Notes: generated by a model not told the origin, from the sequence alone. A stretch of DNA of 38,265 nt from Candidatus Kuenenia stuttgartensis (GCA_945890885.1 CAMDDF010000008.1:1-38265), one strand, 5' to 3'; numbered from the stretch's first letter, positions 16,906 through 25,465 are shown. Program-made: numbers and translations.

Positions 16906-17568
16906 TTACCAATCGATAACTTCGCGGCCCACCCCAGCAAGGTTGGCTGCAAAAAAATCCGCCCCACTAAGCTGATCGACACTAAAACTTGATGTTATCG
17001 CCAGGCATTTCGCCCCTGCCGCTTTCGCCGCCTTAACGCCGCTGACAGCATCTTCAATAACAAGACATTGCTCGGCCCGCAGACCAATTTTCTCCGCTGC
17101 CTGAATAAAAACATCAGACCACGGCTTCTTACGCTCAACATCTTCGCCGCAGACAATTGCGTCAAACACGCCATTATCCAGCCCGATTTCTGCAAGGTTG
17201 CCTTTGACTTTCCGCATATCCGCACTGCTGGCAACTGCAAGCTTAAGACCGCGTGCCCTACATTGGCTAATGAAATCTTTCACGCCTTCGAGCGGTTGCA
17301 ATTCACCCTTAATCATCTCAAGATAAATATCGTACGTTCGCACCTTATCCGCTGGCATATTCAACTGACAGCCGTATTTTTCCGCAACGCCGCCGATAAA
17401 TCGGTCTTCGCCAGTGCCGATAAATGGCCGAAAGTCATCCGGCTGAACTTTATTGAAACCCTTCTCAGCAAACATCGCACAAGCCGCTTTAGCAATAAAT
17501 TCTTCGCTGTCGACAAGCACCCCGTCCATATCAAACAGGATGCCTTTACATTTTCCGTTTTGCTTCAT
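16906..17568 (-). CDS. HAD-family phosphatase / beta-phosphoglucomutase-like
   Basis: The 220-residue product has all HAD motifs: motif I 'FDMDGVLVDS' (nucleophile Asp about residue 13 and general acid Asp 15), motif II 'AVASSADMRKV' (Ser), motif III Lys in 'ERKKPWSD', and motif IV 'CLVIEDAVSGVKAAKAAG'. The helical cap between motifs I and II fits the beta-phosphoglucomutase/phosphoglycolate phosphatase subfamily. The substrate is a phosphorylated sugar or similar small molecule; the exact one is not readable. It stands alone, convergent with the stator operon. Confidence 0.9.
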   Translation of the reverse strand: MKQNGKCKGILFDMDGVLVDSEEFIAKAACAMFAEKGFNKVQPDDFRPFIGTGEDRFIGGVAEKYGCQLNMPADKVRTYDIYLEMIKGELQPLEGVKDFISQCRARGLKLAVASSADMRKVKGNLAEIGLDNGVFDAIVCGEDVERKKPWSDVFIQAAEKIGLRAEQCLVIEDAVSGVKAAKAAGAKCLAITSSFSVDQLSGADFFAANLAGVGREVIDW

Positions 17569-17854
17569 AACTTTCTCTTTTTCCAGTTTCTTACACTAAG
17601 CCTTGCGCCTGAATATAAACTTCCTTCGTCCATTTTAAAACAAAAAAATCCGCGGAATCCGCATCTTAAAAAAATCCGTATTTTTTTTCCACTTGCCCCA
17701 AAAAAACTTACACATTGAACAATCCACAATGCCTACTATTCATTTTGGGCAATTTTTAACGCTTAAGATTGCCCATTCCTGACAAAAAATTGACTTTATC
17801 ATCTGTGCCTTTTACGGTATAATCACGCACTGAGATATTGGTTATGAGGTACTT

Positions 17855-18796
17855 TTGAATAAATTATCTTTTATTATAGTTTTGTTTATCTGCGGCGTAA
17901 GATTAGGATCGTCCTGCGGCTCTGAAGCTAAGGGTGGTGCTCCAGCCTGCGAACCAAACACCGTTTCATATACCGAAATCACAGACAGCAATACCGGGCC
18001 AACGATCCTGCTAGGCTACAACGAAAACAGCAAGAGCAACCCGATTTTTTCATTCATGTACTTTGTTCCGATGATTTCGCCGACAATGGTCGAGATGGAA
18101 ATAAGCCCCAACTGTCTGCAAAAAGGCCGATTTGTATCGCACAAAATTGAATACGATGGCGACAAATTCGAAGTAATAAGCGAATTTGAAATCAATGGCA
18201 CTGGCCATTACAAAAATTGCTTTGACCCTGAAGAAATAATCAAATGGAACATAAAGCACCGGAACGAAGGCGACAGGCTGACAAAAATTCTCGATTACAT
18301 AAAATTCGAGGGGCAAGCCTTTGGCAGACTTGAAATATCGGGAACGATTACGGATGGAATCAAGGAAGTCAAGCAGGTCAAGGCTTATTTTAACAATAAG
18401 GACACAAAAAGCCCTGTTACAATAGGAATTTACGACATTTATGCAAAAGATGGCGAGTTTAAGTACGCAAATGCCACCAACCGTACTGTTGTTAGAGTCA
18501 ATGCTCTTACTTTCCAGAAAAGCCAAGGCGAGCCCAAAATGGACATTGAAATTGCCAGCTTGTCTCAAGACGAAGACTGTGACAGCTTATGGGCGACACT
18601 AAAGGGTAAAATTGCCAATTTCTTCCTAAATCCCCTCGAAATAAATTCCGAAGGAAATCAGTCGATGCTGGAGTTTGGGTTGGCATTAACAGAGAAAAAA
18701 GAAAGTTTTACATTTACAAAAGCTAAAAATTTGAAACAAAATGAGGCAACCAGGCAACAATTTGCTCTAAAATCGTCAGATTCATCTGAAATTTAA
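17855..18796 (+). CDS. Exported protein of unknown function (possible lipoprotein)
   Basis: I do not recognise this 313-residue protein. It begins with a hydrophobic signal (NKLSFIIVLFICGVRLGSSC). 'LGSSC' could be a lipobox, placing it on a membrane. The rest is mostly beta-strand with long charged stretches ('IEYDGDKFEVISEFEINGTGHYKN'). A TTG start is used because GAGGT lies about 5 nt upstream and no ATG fits better. A TATAAT box about 35 bp upstream may be its -10 element, but no well-spaced -35 is visible. A strong promoter for a separate small RNA begins just after its stop. Confidence 0.65.
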   Translation: MNKLSFIIVLFICGVRLGSSCGSEAKGGAPACEPNTVSYTEITDSNTGPTILLGYNENSKSNPIFSFMYFVPMISPTMVEMEISPNCLQKGRFVSHKIEYDGDKFEVISEFEINGTGHYKNCFDPEEIIKWNIKHRNEGDRLTKILDYIKFEGQAFGRLEISGTITDGIKEVKQVKAYFNNKDTKSPVTIGIYDIYAKDGEFKYANATNRTVVRVNALTFQKSQGEPKMDIEIASLSQDEDCDSLWATLKGKIANFFLNPLEINSEGNQSMLEFGLALTEKKESFTFTKAKNLKQNEATRQQFALKSSDSSEI

Positions 18797-18825
18797 AAAA
18801 ATATTTGTTTTTTTCAAAAAAACAG

Positions 18826-18854
18826 TTGAAAGATTAAAGCCAAAGGCCTATAAT
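18826..18854 (+). promoter_or_regulatory. Sigma-70-type promoter for a candidate small RNA
   Basis: TTGAAA (18826-18831), exactly 17 nt, TATAAT (18849-18854). Transcription would start near 18861. No ORF in the plus direction follows before the terminator at 18961-18989. Confidence 0.75.
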
Positions 18855-18860
18855 GACGAA

Positions 18861-18989
18861 GTATTATATATCTCTTTTCTAAAGTTCCTGGGTAGTGCTT
18901 GAGGAGTTAGATAAGATAATAAATTAGTAATTTTTAGTTAAAATAACGACTCAAGCGAAAGCTGAAACTGACGGGTTTCAGCTTTTTTT
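18861..18989 (+). ncRNA. Candidate small RNA, about 130 nt
   Basis: A consensus promoter and a rho-independent terminator bound about 130 nt without an ORF. The transcript would contain a GCTTGAG/CTCAAGC stem (18897-18903 with 18950-18956) enclosing an AU-rich stretch, then the terminator hairpin. I do not recognise it as SRP RNA, tmRNA, RNase P or a known riboswitch. Both ends are inferred from sequence alone. Confidence 0.55.
18961..18989 (+). terminator. Rho-independent terminator
   Basis: GCTGAAAC-tgacgg-GTTTCAGC followed by seven T: a perfect 8-bp stem with a U-tract. Confidence 0.88.
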
Positions 18990-19008
18990 ATGCGCCTTTT
19001 TTCACCCT

Positions 19009-19263
19009 CTAGTCATTCTGCCAAGTGCTATTGGTCATTATGGCCGCCAGAAGGATGTGCCGCAGCCTATCAACATTGAGTTTTGCGAGGAAATCCTCCG
19101 TGAAATCGAGCTTGAATCTGCCATGAAAAGTCATGATTTTTTCGATAATGTCCGGCTTCTCAAGCGAGGCGATTTCGACCGCAATGTGTTCAAATGTTTC
19201 AGTTGTCATATAATCTTTATCCATAACCCGAAAACCATTTTTTTTAAGCTTAACCTTACGCAT
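19009..19263 (-). CDS. Small conserved-looking protein, unknown function
   Basis: The 84-residue frame encodes 'MTTETFEHIAVEIASLEKPDIIEKIMTFHGRFKLDFTEDFLAKLNVDRLRHILLAAIMTN'. It has a sensible amphipathic helical composition and no low-complexity stretches, unlike the overlapping plus-strand ORF. I cannot name a family. No ribosome binding site is obvious before the ATG; an internal ATG (MDKDYMTTETFE) is an alternative start. It is transcribed towards the small-RNA terminator. Confidence 0.55.
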   Translation of the reverse strand: MRKVKLKKNGFRVMDKDYMTTETFEHIAVEIASLEKPDIIEKIMTFHGRFKLDFTEDFLAKLNVDRLRHILLAAIMTNSTWQND

Positions 19264-19399
19264 TCAACTAATCGGATTTTTTAAGGCTTGGCTTAATGTA
19301 AAAAGGATGTTTTTTTTCATTTTTTGGCCATTTTCTAATATGGACTGGAAAATTCCTGAAAAGAAGTCCCGCTTACGGAAATTTTGCCCCTAAAAACCA

Positions 19400-19744
19400 T
19401 TAAATCTGATAAATAAGAACGTCAGCCGGGGTGTTTGAAATAGTCAGAAATCCGGGGAGGATTGAATATTGTTTTGCATCGAGGGTTTTCAATATCTCTA
19501 TTTTCCTTGCATCGCAAGCAAGGCAACAGCAAAGAACTTTCCCGTTATACTCAGCTTTATACTGCCGGATAGTCTGCACAATCAAAGTATTGGCATTTTC
19601 GAGAAAATCATCCAGCGTGAAAAAATCTAGCATCGATGCGTTACCAAATTGTCCGTGAGGCGGCAAAGTTATCGAAGCTATTCCGACAATGCTCTTACTG
19701 TCGTCGCGGCGGAGAACATTATAAACTGCGGCCTTTTTTTTCAA
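19400..19744 (-). pseudogene. C-terminal part of the GNAT gene, out of frame
   Basis: This frame continues the 226-residue GNAT ORF upstream. The two overlap at an A8 run (T8 at 19734-19741 on the plus strand). Removing one A gives an uninterrupted '...AVEKKAAVYNVLRRDDSKSIVG' and a protein of about 333 residues. The only start in this frame is a TTG inside the run with no ribosome binding site, so it is not an independent gene. The tail (to 'ADVLIYQI') would be the second half of a two-domain acetyltransferase. Confidence 0.7.
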
Positions 19745-20399
19745 CAGCGGACATCATCTCCGGAAATACCGGCAGAAACCGATGCGGCTCCGCATATCTG
19801 GTTGAATATAACCCCTTTGAAAAATCAAACGTGTACATATCCGCAGGCTCGCATAGCATCGCAGAGACTTCCGGAAAATGGTGCCATTTGAGCGGCTGAA
19901 TCGATATTTGCCTGTTACGCTGAGAATATCTTTTATTAAAGCTTTGCTCATCGACGAAGAGTTTGCGCAAAACTATTCCGGCACGTTTTTCAAAGCCAAT
20001 CTTCTGATAGAGATGCATCGCTGGGTTATCAGGATTTACGCCTAAATATACTGCTTCGACATTTACAGTCTGGAGATGGTCTAATAGAAGTTGACAAAGC
20101 TTGCGGCCAAGGCCGAGGTTACGATACTGCGGGTCTGCGCATACCGGGCCAAATAGAGCAACCGCAGGATTTTCAATATCGTACATCACGCCAGCGGCGG
20201 CGATTATAGTATCGTTATGCTGGGCAATGAAAAATGTACATTGAAGTTCGGGACTTAGCTGTGATTGCAAGGCTCTTCGGAAGCTGTAATTGCCGAATTC
20301 GAAAATTTTCAGAAGGAACGATTCAAGCTGCCATGATTTTTCGGGTGATACAGGCGAAATGAGCTTTGAAAAAGTTATATTGTCCGGTGCATTTTGCAT
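19719..20399 (-). CDS. GNAT-family N-acetyltransferase (interrupted)
   Basis: Residues about 50-150 carry the GNAT fold: 'FFIAQHNDTIIAAAGVMYD', then the acetyl-CoA loop region 'VCADPQYRNLGLGRKLCQLLLDHL' (Q/RxxGxG/A motif as RNLGLG) and 'YLGVNPDNPAMHLYQKIGFE'. The substrate is unknown. The frame stops right after an A8 run ('AVEKKGRSL'), and the next frame carries a plausible continuation (19400-19744). Slippage at the run, a real mutation or a sequencing error could each explain this. The gene starts 3 bp after the flavoprotein gene, so the two are coupled. Confidence 0.78.
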   Translation of the reverse strand: MQNAPDNITFSKLISPVSPEKSWQLESFLLKIFEFGNYSFRRALQSQLSPELQCTFFIAQHNDTIIAAAGVMYDIENPAVALFGPVCADPQYRNLGLGRKLCQLLLDHLQTVNVEAVYLGVNPDNPAMHLYQKIGFEKRAGIVLRKLFVDEQSFNKRYSQRNRQISIQPLKWHHFPEVSAMLCEPADMYTFDFSKGLYSTRYAEPHRFLPVFPEMMSAVEKKGRSL

Positions 20400-20402
20400 T
20401 TA

Positions 20403-21653
20403 TTATTTTAAAGCGGTGGTGTATTTCTGTGCGTTGGTGCCTGCCAGAACGCCAGTTGACCAGCAAATCTGGAGGTTGAATCCGCCGCAAGGGCCATCGA
20501 CATCAATGACTTCGCCAGCAAAGAACAAGCCCGGGCAGATTTTCGACTGCATCGTTTTGTCGTCAATTTCGGAGGTGCTTACCCCCCCTCTTGTTATGGT
20601 TGCCTCGTTCATTGAACGGGCGGCGATAACTTTGACTTGAAGGCCTTTGAGCATTTCAGCTAGTTTACGCCTATTTTGTTTGTTCAGCTGGCCTGAAAGT
20701 GTTGCCTTAAGGTAATCGAAATTTTCACATATGCTCAACGCCAATTTTCTCGGCATAAATTCGGATAGTATGCCAGGAATTTCTTTTTTGGGGTGCATTC
20801 TGCAAAGATCAGTAAGGTTATTGTCTATCTGGTCAAGGGTTCTGTCCGGAATCAGGTCGAGTTTTATCATAGCTGGTTTTCCAGCGGCAAGGTAATCTGT
20901 GATGTATCTGCTGAAATCAAGTACGGCTGGGCCGCCGATACCGTTATCAGTAAATATCATCGGGCCTACGGTGGTGAATTTTTTGTCCTCAAATTCGGCA
21001 CGGATACCAACCCTGTCGATTGCAACTCCGGTTAGTTTGTGCATCCATGTATCTGCAGTTTTTAACGGAACAAGCGCGGGCTTGGGATTGACAATGGTAT
21101 GGCCGAGTGCTTTTGCGAATTTGTATCCGTCGCCATTTGAGCCTGTTTGAGGCCAGCTCATTCCGCCGGTGGCGATAATTACCGCTTTTGCAAGTATGAC
21201 TTCTTTGGGTGCCTGGAGAATAAAGAGCCGTTTTTCTCTCTCTATATGCTCGATTTTCGATGCCATCTGGAATTTTACCCTGAAACTTTCAGCGATGTCG
21301 GTCAGTACCCTCTTGACATCGGTGGCGCGGTTTGTGTATGGGTAACAAAAGCCATGTTCATCGGTCTGGATTTTGAGTGCATTTTTTTCAAAAAATTCGA
21401 TGGTTTTATCCGGCCCGAAGTCGTGCAACGCAAATCTGAGGAATTTGGCGGAATCGCCGTACACTTTTATGAATTCGTTTATCGGCAGGCTATGGGTGAT
21501 ATTGCATCTGCCGCCGCCGGTGCGAAGAAGTTTTAGCCCTGGGGTTGTATTTGTATCGATAATTACTGTTTTGGCAGACTTGTGCGCAGCGTAAATGGAG
21601 GCCATAAGTCCTGCTGGGCCGGCACCAATAACGGCAATATCGGTTTCAATCAT
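20403..21653 (-). CDS. BaiN/HI0933-family NAD(P)/FAD-dependent oxidoreductase
   Basis: The 416-residue product opens with a dinucleotide-binding motif ('DIAVIGAGPAGLMASIYAA'), then 'LKLLRTGGGRCNITHS', the signature of the HI0933/YhiN/BaiN flavoprotein family, and ends with 'CPGLFFAGEVIDVDGPCGGFNLQICWSTGVLAG', the C-terminal FAD-binding part. Length is typical. Family members are cytoplasmic flavoproteins whose substrate is mostly unknown; BaiN acts on bile-acid intermediates in gut clostridia, which need not apply here. It lies upstream of the GNAT gene in a two-gene unit, divergent from the ABC exporter. Confidence 0.9.
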   Translation of the reverse strand: MIETDIAVIGAGPAGLMASIYAAHKSAKTVIIDTNTTPGLKLLRTGGGRCNITHSLPINEFIKVYGDSAKFLRFALHDFGPDKTIEFFEKNALKIQTDEHGFCYPYTNRATDVKRVLTDIAESFRVKFQMASKIEHIEREKRLFILQAPKEVILAKAVIIATGGMSWPQTGSNGDGYKFAKALGHTIVNPKPALVPLKTADTWMHKLTGVAIDRVGIRAEFEDKKFTTVGPMIFTDNGIGGPAVLDFSRYITDYLAAGKPAMIKLDLIPDRTLDQIDNNLTDLCRMHPKKEIPGILSEFMPRKLALSICENFDYLKATLSGQLNKQNRRKLAEMLKGLQVKVIAARSMNEATITRGGVSTSEIDDKTMQSKICPGLFFAGEVIDVDGPCGGFNLQICWSTGVLAGTNAQKYTTALK

Positions 21654-21817
21654 ATAACAATCTGCTCAAATTAATTAAACTAAACTCTTTATATCTCGGC
21701 GATTGCGGTTTGAAAACTTGATTTTTGGTCTTGAATAAGAATTTGTTGTAAATTACGCTAATTTCTAATACTATGTGGGCGTTTATGATTTAAATTTATG
21801 ACATTATGGAGTAAGTA

Positions 21818-23959
21818 GTGAAACATTTTTTGCGAATTTTCGAGTATATCTGGCCTCAACGGAAAAGCGTCGTAGTTATAGTGGCTACCGTTGTGCTGAT
21901 AAGCATTCTTTTTGCGTTCAGCTATGCAACGATTTCTCCCCTGTTGACAGTGATGATGGGTTCAGAGGGAATTCACGGGTGGATGGACAGAAAAATCTGC
22001 CAGCACCGCTACGATATGAAATTTTATGTGCCGGACAGCGTGGATATTGTCAACTCTTCGGATTCCTCAGCAGCGTATCGACTTCGGATAACCAGCATCG
22101 ACGAAAAAAGTTCCGCATATCAGGCCGGGCTTCGCAAGGAAGACTGGATTATCGATATCGACGGAGTATCTGTCAATGAACAAGGCAAGGCTTCCATACC
22201 ATTGTTGCTGGATGTGCTGGCAACGGTACCTGAAAACGAGATTGTCAAAATCCGATATAATAGAATAAACGATGAAGGGGTAGTTGAAAAACTACCATTG
22301 GAGTTTAAAGCTGCCAAGAAGCCGTTTTACGCTAACCTTGCACAGAAGGCACTTAGTTATGTTCCGCGTGATGAGACTCGCAAAGATAAGCTCAATGCGA
22401 TTTTATTTATTATAATCGTAATGATGTTTGTTACATTTATCCGGTGCATCTGTAAATATGTACACGATTATCTGCTTCAAAAGGTGGTCGATGTCAGCCT
22501 GACAAATATGCGTAATGATATGTTCAGCCGCGCTCTTAACATGGAGGTCGGGTTTTTCTCAAGCGAGGGTGCTTCGGATACTGTGAGCAGAATGATACGC
22601 GATACCGATGCGACAGGCAGAGGAATAAAACTTGTTTTCGGCAAGGCATTGCTTGAGCCAGCTAAGGCATTGGGGCTGCTTGTTTTTGCTTTGATATCGG
22701 CACCTAAAATTACACTGATATTTGTAAGCTGTGCACCAGCAATGTTCTGGGTAATCGCCAAACTTGGTAAAAAGATGAGCAAGGCTACCAGACGTTCGCT
22801 TGAGAGCTGGTCTGTTATGCTTGCCAAACTCGAAGAATCGATAGCGGCACTTCGCATAGTCAAAGTTTACGGCAGACAGGATCACGAGAGAGAGCGTTTC
22901 CGTTCGGTAAATCAGACGCTGCTGAAATATTATCTAAAAATCGCAAAAGTTGATGCCCTTACGCCGCAGCTTCTTGAGATTCTGGGAATGATAGGTGGGT
23001 CGATAGGCATTATGTTCGGGGCGTACTGGGTTTTCAGCGGAGAAATAGATGCCCCCCAGTTTTTGACGTTAATGATAATTCTCGGCACAATCGCGGAGTC
23101 TTTCCGTAAAACAAGCGATGTGTGGAACAAGGTTAAACAGGCAGACGCAGCAGCAGAACGAGTTTATAAAGTTCTTGATCAGGGAACCGAATATGAGGCA
23201 GACAATGCAGTTGAGCTTTCGCCGATAAGGAACAAGATTGTATTCAATAATATTAATTTTACATATCCAGGCAACGAGACACCATCGCTGAAGTCAGTAA
23301 ATCTGACAATCCGGGCTGGCGAAAAGGTTGCACTGGTCGGGCCCAACGGTTCGGGCAAGACAACGCTAGCATCGCTTCTGCCGAGATTTTATAATCCCGA
23401 TAACGGAACGATTACTTTTGACGGAGTGGATATTAAACAAGCCACGCTGGCAAGTGTGCGTGCACAAATCGGGCTTGTAACGCAAAATACAATGACGTTC
23501 AAGGATACAATTGCCAATAACATCGGCTATGGAAAGCTGGGCGCAACAAGAGAAGAAATCATAGATGCCGCCAAAAGAGCGTACGCCCACGATTTTATTA
23601 AGCAGCTTCCGAAAGGGTACGATTCGATTATCGGCGAGGCAAGTTCCGGATTTTCTGGAGGTCAGCTTCAAAGAATAGCTATTGCACGGGCAATTGTTAG
23701 TAATCCTGCGATATTGATATTCGATGAGGCGACAAGCCAGGTTGACGCTGAAAGCGAGACGAAAATTCATATCGCGATAGAAGACCTGATGCAGGGCAGG
23801 ACGAGCATTATTATCGCCCACCGCTTCAGCACTATATTGAAAGCGGATACTATCGCAGTATTCGATGAAGGCAAAATTAGGGCAATTGGTACGCACGAAG
23901 AGCTTGTCAAGAGCTGTCCGCTCTATAATGCACTTTACGAAACGCAGATTATCAAGTAA
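21818..23959 (+). CDS. MsbA-like ABC exporter with PDZ-like domain in first outer loop
   Basis: This 713-residue half-transporter has an N-terminal membrane domain and a C-terminal ATPase: Walker A 'VGPNGSGKTT' (about 507-516), Q-loop 'GLVTQNT', signature 'FSGGQLQRIAIARAI' (about 610), Walker B 'ILIFDEATSQVD', H-loop 'IAHR'. Between helix 1 ('VVVIVATVVLISILFAF') and helix 2 ('AILFIIIVMMFVTFI') lies an insert of about 130 residues. 'YRLRITSIDEKSSAYQAGLRKEDWIIDIDGVSV' (about 87-119) has the form of a PDZ domain. The usual MsbA loop is short, so this is unusual. GTG start with GGAG 7 nt upstream. The substrate is unknown, probably a lipid or glycolipid. Confidence 0.9.
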   Translation: MKHFLRIFEYIWPQRKSVVVIVATVVLISILFAFSYATISPLLTVMMGSEGIHGWMDRKICQHRYDMKFYVPDSVDIVNSSDSSAAYRLRITSIDEKSSAYQAGLRKEDWIIDIDGVSVNEQGKASIPLLLDVLATVPENEIVKIRYNRINDEGVVEKLPLEFKAAKKPFYANLAQKALSYVPRDETRKDKLNAILFIIIVMMFVTFIRCICKYVHDYLLQKVVDVSLTNMRNDMFSRALNMEVGFFSSEGASDTVSRMIRDTDATGRGIKLVFGKALLEPAKALGLLVFALISAPKITLIFVSCAPAMFWVIAKLGKKMSKATRRSLESWSVMLAKLEESIAALRIVKVYGRQDHERERFRSVNQTLLKYYLKIAKVDALTPQLLEILGMIGGSIGIMFGAYWVFSGEIDAPQFLTLMIILGTIAESFRKTSDVWNKVKQADAAAERVYKVLDQGTEYEADNAVELSPIRNKIVFNNINFTYPGNETPSLKSVNLTIRAGEKVALVGPNGSGKTTLASLLPRFYNPDNGTITFDGVDIKQATLASVRAQIGLVTQNTMTFKDTIANNIGYGKLGATREEIIDAAKRAYAHDFIKQLPKGYDSIIGEASSGFSGGQLQRIAIARAIVSNPAILIFDEATSQVDAESETKIHIAIEDLMQGRTSIIIAHRFSTILKADTIAVFDEGKIRAIGTHEELVKSCPLYNALYETQIIK

Positions 23960-24045
23960 ATGCTTGATAATAGAGCTTGCTGGCGGTATTATCTATTTAT
24001 AGTTGAGGACAGATAAGTCGGTAAACTTTGATATGAGGGTAGTTT

Positions 24046-24996
24046 ATGGAACTTTCCAAGATAGCGCAGAATCTTTTCAGGAAATATCCCGGTAATCCTA
24101 TCCTGACCAAAAAAGATTGGCCTTACCCAATTAATTCGGTTATGAACCCAGCGGCAATAAAGGTTGACGGGGAATATCTTCTGCTCAATCGTGTCGAAGA
24201 TTTGCGGGGGTTCAGTCATTTGTGCGTGGCAAGGTCTGCTGATGGTTTGACAAAATGGCGAATTGACGAAAAGCCTACGCTTGTGCCTGATACGAATACA
24301 CGTGAAGAACGATTTGCACTGGAAGACCCTCGTATAGTCTGGCTTGAAGAACAGAAACAGTTCGCGATAACATACGTTACGTTCGGCGAAGACGGGCCGA
24401 CGGTAGCGCTGGCGATAACAAGGAATTTTAAGACGTTTGCAAGGCTTGGGGCACTTTTGCCGCCGGAGGATAAGGACGCATGTCTATTTCCGCGAAGGTT
24501 CAACGGCAGGTTCGCTCTTATTCATCGCCCTATCGTTCGTGGCGAGGCGCATATCTGGATCAGTATGTCGCCAGACTTGAAACACTGGGGCGACCACAGG
24601 GTGGTACTCAAGACCAGGCATGCGTACTGGGATGGTGTTCGCGTCGGACTTGGATGTCAGCCTATCGAAATTCCGGAGGGATGGCTAATTGTGTATCACG
24701 GCGTAAGAGGCACGACGGCGGGTGCGATTTATCGTACGGGGCTTGCGCTGCTTGACCGTGATGAGCCGTGGCGGGTTCTAAGGCGAAGCGAAGAATGGGT
24801 TCTCGGGCCAAGCGAAGATTACGAGCAGATCGGCGATGTCGGCTCGGTAACTTTTGTAACGGGCGGGGTAATCAATGACGCAACCAATGAATTATACCTC
24901 TATTATGGTGCCGCTGACGATAAAATAGCGGTAGCGATAGGAAATATGGATGTAATTCGGGACTATATAATGAAGTGTCCCAAGGTAAGTGATTAG
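24046..24996 (+). CDS. GH130-type glycosidase/phosphorylase
   Basis: The 316-residue product has the five-bladed propeller pattern of GH130 (DUF377): 'YPGNPILTKKDWPYPINSVMNPAAIKVDGEYLLLNRVED', 'FALEDPRIVWLEE' (the Asp of EDPR is the catalytic acid in the family), 'KDACLFPRRFNGRFALIHRP', 'VGLGCQPIEIPEGWLIVYHGV' and 'YLYYGAADDKIAVA'. GH130 enzymes are mostly inverting phosphorylases of beta-mannosides such as mannosyl-N-acetylglucosamine; hydrolases also exist, and the exact specificity is not readable here. No signal peptide is seen. It is 86 bp after the ABC exporter and likely separate or loosely co-transcribed. Confidence 0.9.
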   Translation: MELSKIAQNLFRKYPGNPILTKKDWPYPINSVMNPAAIKVDGEYLLLNRVEDLRGFSHLCVARSADGLTKWRIDEKPTLVPDTNTREERFALEDPRIVWLEEQKQFAITYVTFGEDGPTVALAITRNFKTFARLGALLPPEDKDACLFPRRFNGRFALIHRPIVRGEAHIWISMSPDLKHWGDHRVVLKTRHAYWDGVRVGLGCQPIEIPEGWLIVYHGVRGTTAGAIYRTGLALLDRDEPWRVLRRSEEWVLGPSEDYEQIGDVGSVTFVTGGVINDATNELYLYYGAADDKIAVAIGNMDVIRDYIMKCPKVSD

Positions 24997-25055
24997 TTAA
25001 AAAAGGCGTAAGGCAATAGGCACGAGACATAAGGGGAATGAAGAAGCAGAGATTT

Positions 25056-25083
25056 CACCCTTTTGAAAAAGCCCAAAAGGGTG
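25056..25083. other. Strong hairpin CACCCTTTTG/CAAAAGGGTG
   Basis: A perfect 10-bp stem with an 8-nt loop lies between the convergent GH130 and small membrane protein genes. No U-tract follows, so a canonical terminator is uncertain. Confidence 0.5.
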
Positions 25084-25096
25084 CCACACAGAATTA

Positions 25097-25112
25097 CGCC
25101 CTTTAGAGGGCG
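25097..25112. other. Second hairpin CGCCCT-TTAG-AGGGCG
   Basis: A perfect 6-bp GC-rich stem with a 4-nt loop, 13 bp after the previous hairpin and 12 bp before the stop of the convergent gene. Together they may stop transcription from both sides. Confidence 0.45.
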
Positions 25113-25124
25113 GCCACCAGACGT

Positions 25125-25370
25125 TTATTTCCGGAACTCTATAATTCCCAATAAAGTCAACAGTCCCACGAGAAAAAACACTACTCCACCAAAAAGCACT
25201 AAAAGATTAATATAAGGACTGATGGTAGATTCCCAATCTTTAATTTGCCATTTTAGCTTTTTATTAGATCGCCATATATTATATCTAATTATCAGTTTAA
25301 TATATTGCTTTCTAAATATCAAAATAAGCATCCCAATAATTAAACAAATATAACTATCAATATTTTCCAT
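25125..25370 (-). CDS. Small two-helix membrane protein, unknown
   Basis: The 81-residue frame encodes 'YICLIIGMLILIF', a basic middle ('KQYIKLIIRYNIWRSNKKLKW') and 'YINLLVLFGGVVFFLVGLLTLLGII'. The two hydrophobic segments and basic link make a credible small inner-membrane protein. No family is recognised. It lies 105 bp downstream of lptG, with a hairpin between. AT content is higher than in neighbouring genes. Confidence 0.5.
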   Translation of the reverse strand: MENIDSYICLIIGMLILIFRKQYIKLIIRYNIWRSNKKLKWQIKDWESTISPYINLLVLFGGVVFFLVGLLTLLGIIEFRK

Positions 25371-25432
25371 TTTAATAGCCCCTACTTATATTCTTTAGAA
25401 AATTTACCCTTAGTGCTTTCATAGTCGATAGG

Positions 25433-25465
25433 GTGTGCAATTTCTGCGCAGCAGGTTTTGCACAC
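25433..25465. other. Hairpin GTGTGCAA...TTGCACAC after lptG
   Basis: An 8-bp outer stem encloses an inner CTGC-gca-GCAG stem, 10 bp past the lptG stop. There is no U-tract on either strand. It may be a transcript 3'-end structure. Confidence 0.45.

Noticed and set aside
17785-17824. TTGACT ... TATAAT as a promoter for the 17855 gene
   Set aside because: The spacing is 22 nt, too long for a standard sigma-70 promoter; only the -10 box is noted.
18861-18989. SRP RNA, tmRNA or a riboswitch at the small RNA locus
   Set aside because: The conserved cores of these families are not present, and no plus-strand gene follows that a riboswitch could control.
19057-19284. 75-residue plus-strand ORF opposite the 84-residue minus-strand gene
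   Set aside because: The minus-strand frame has the more protein-like composition; the plus frame ends in a run typical of antisense reading (CFSCHIIFIHNPKTIFFKL).
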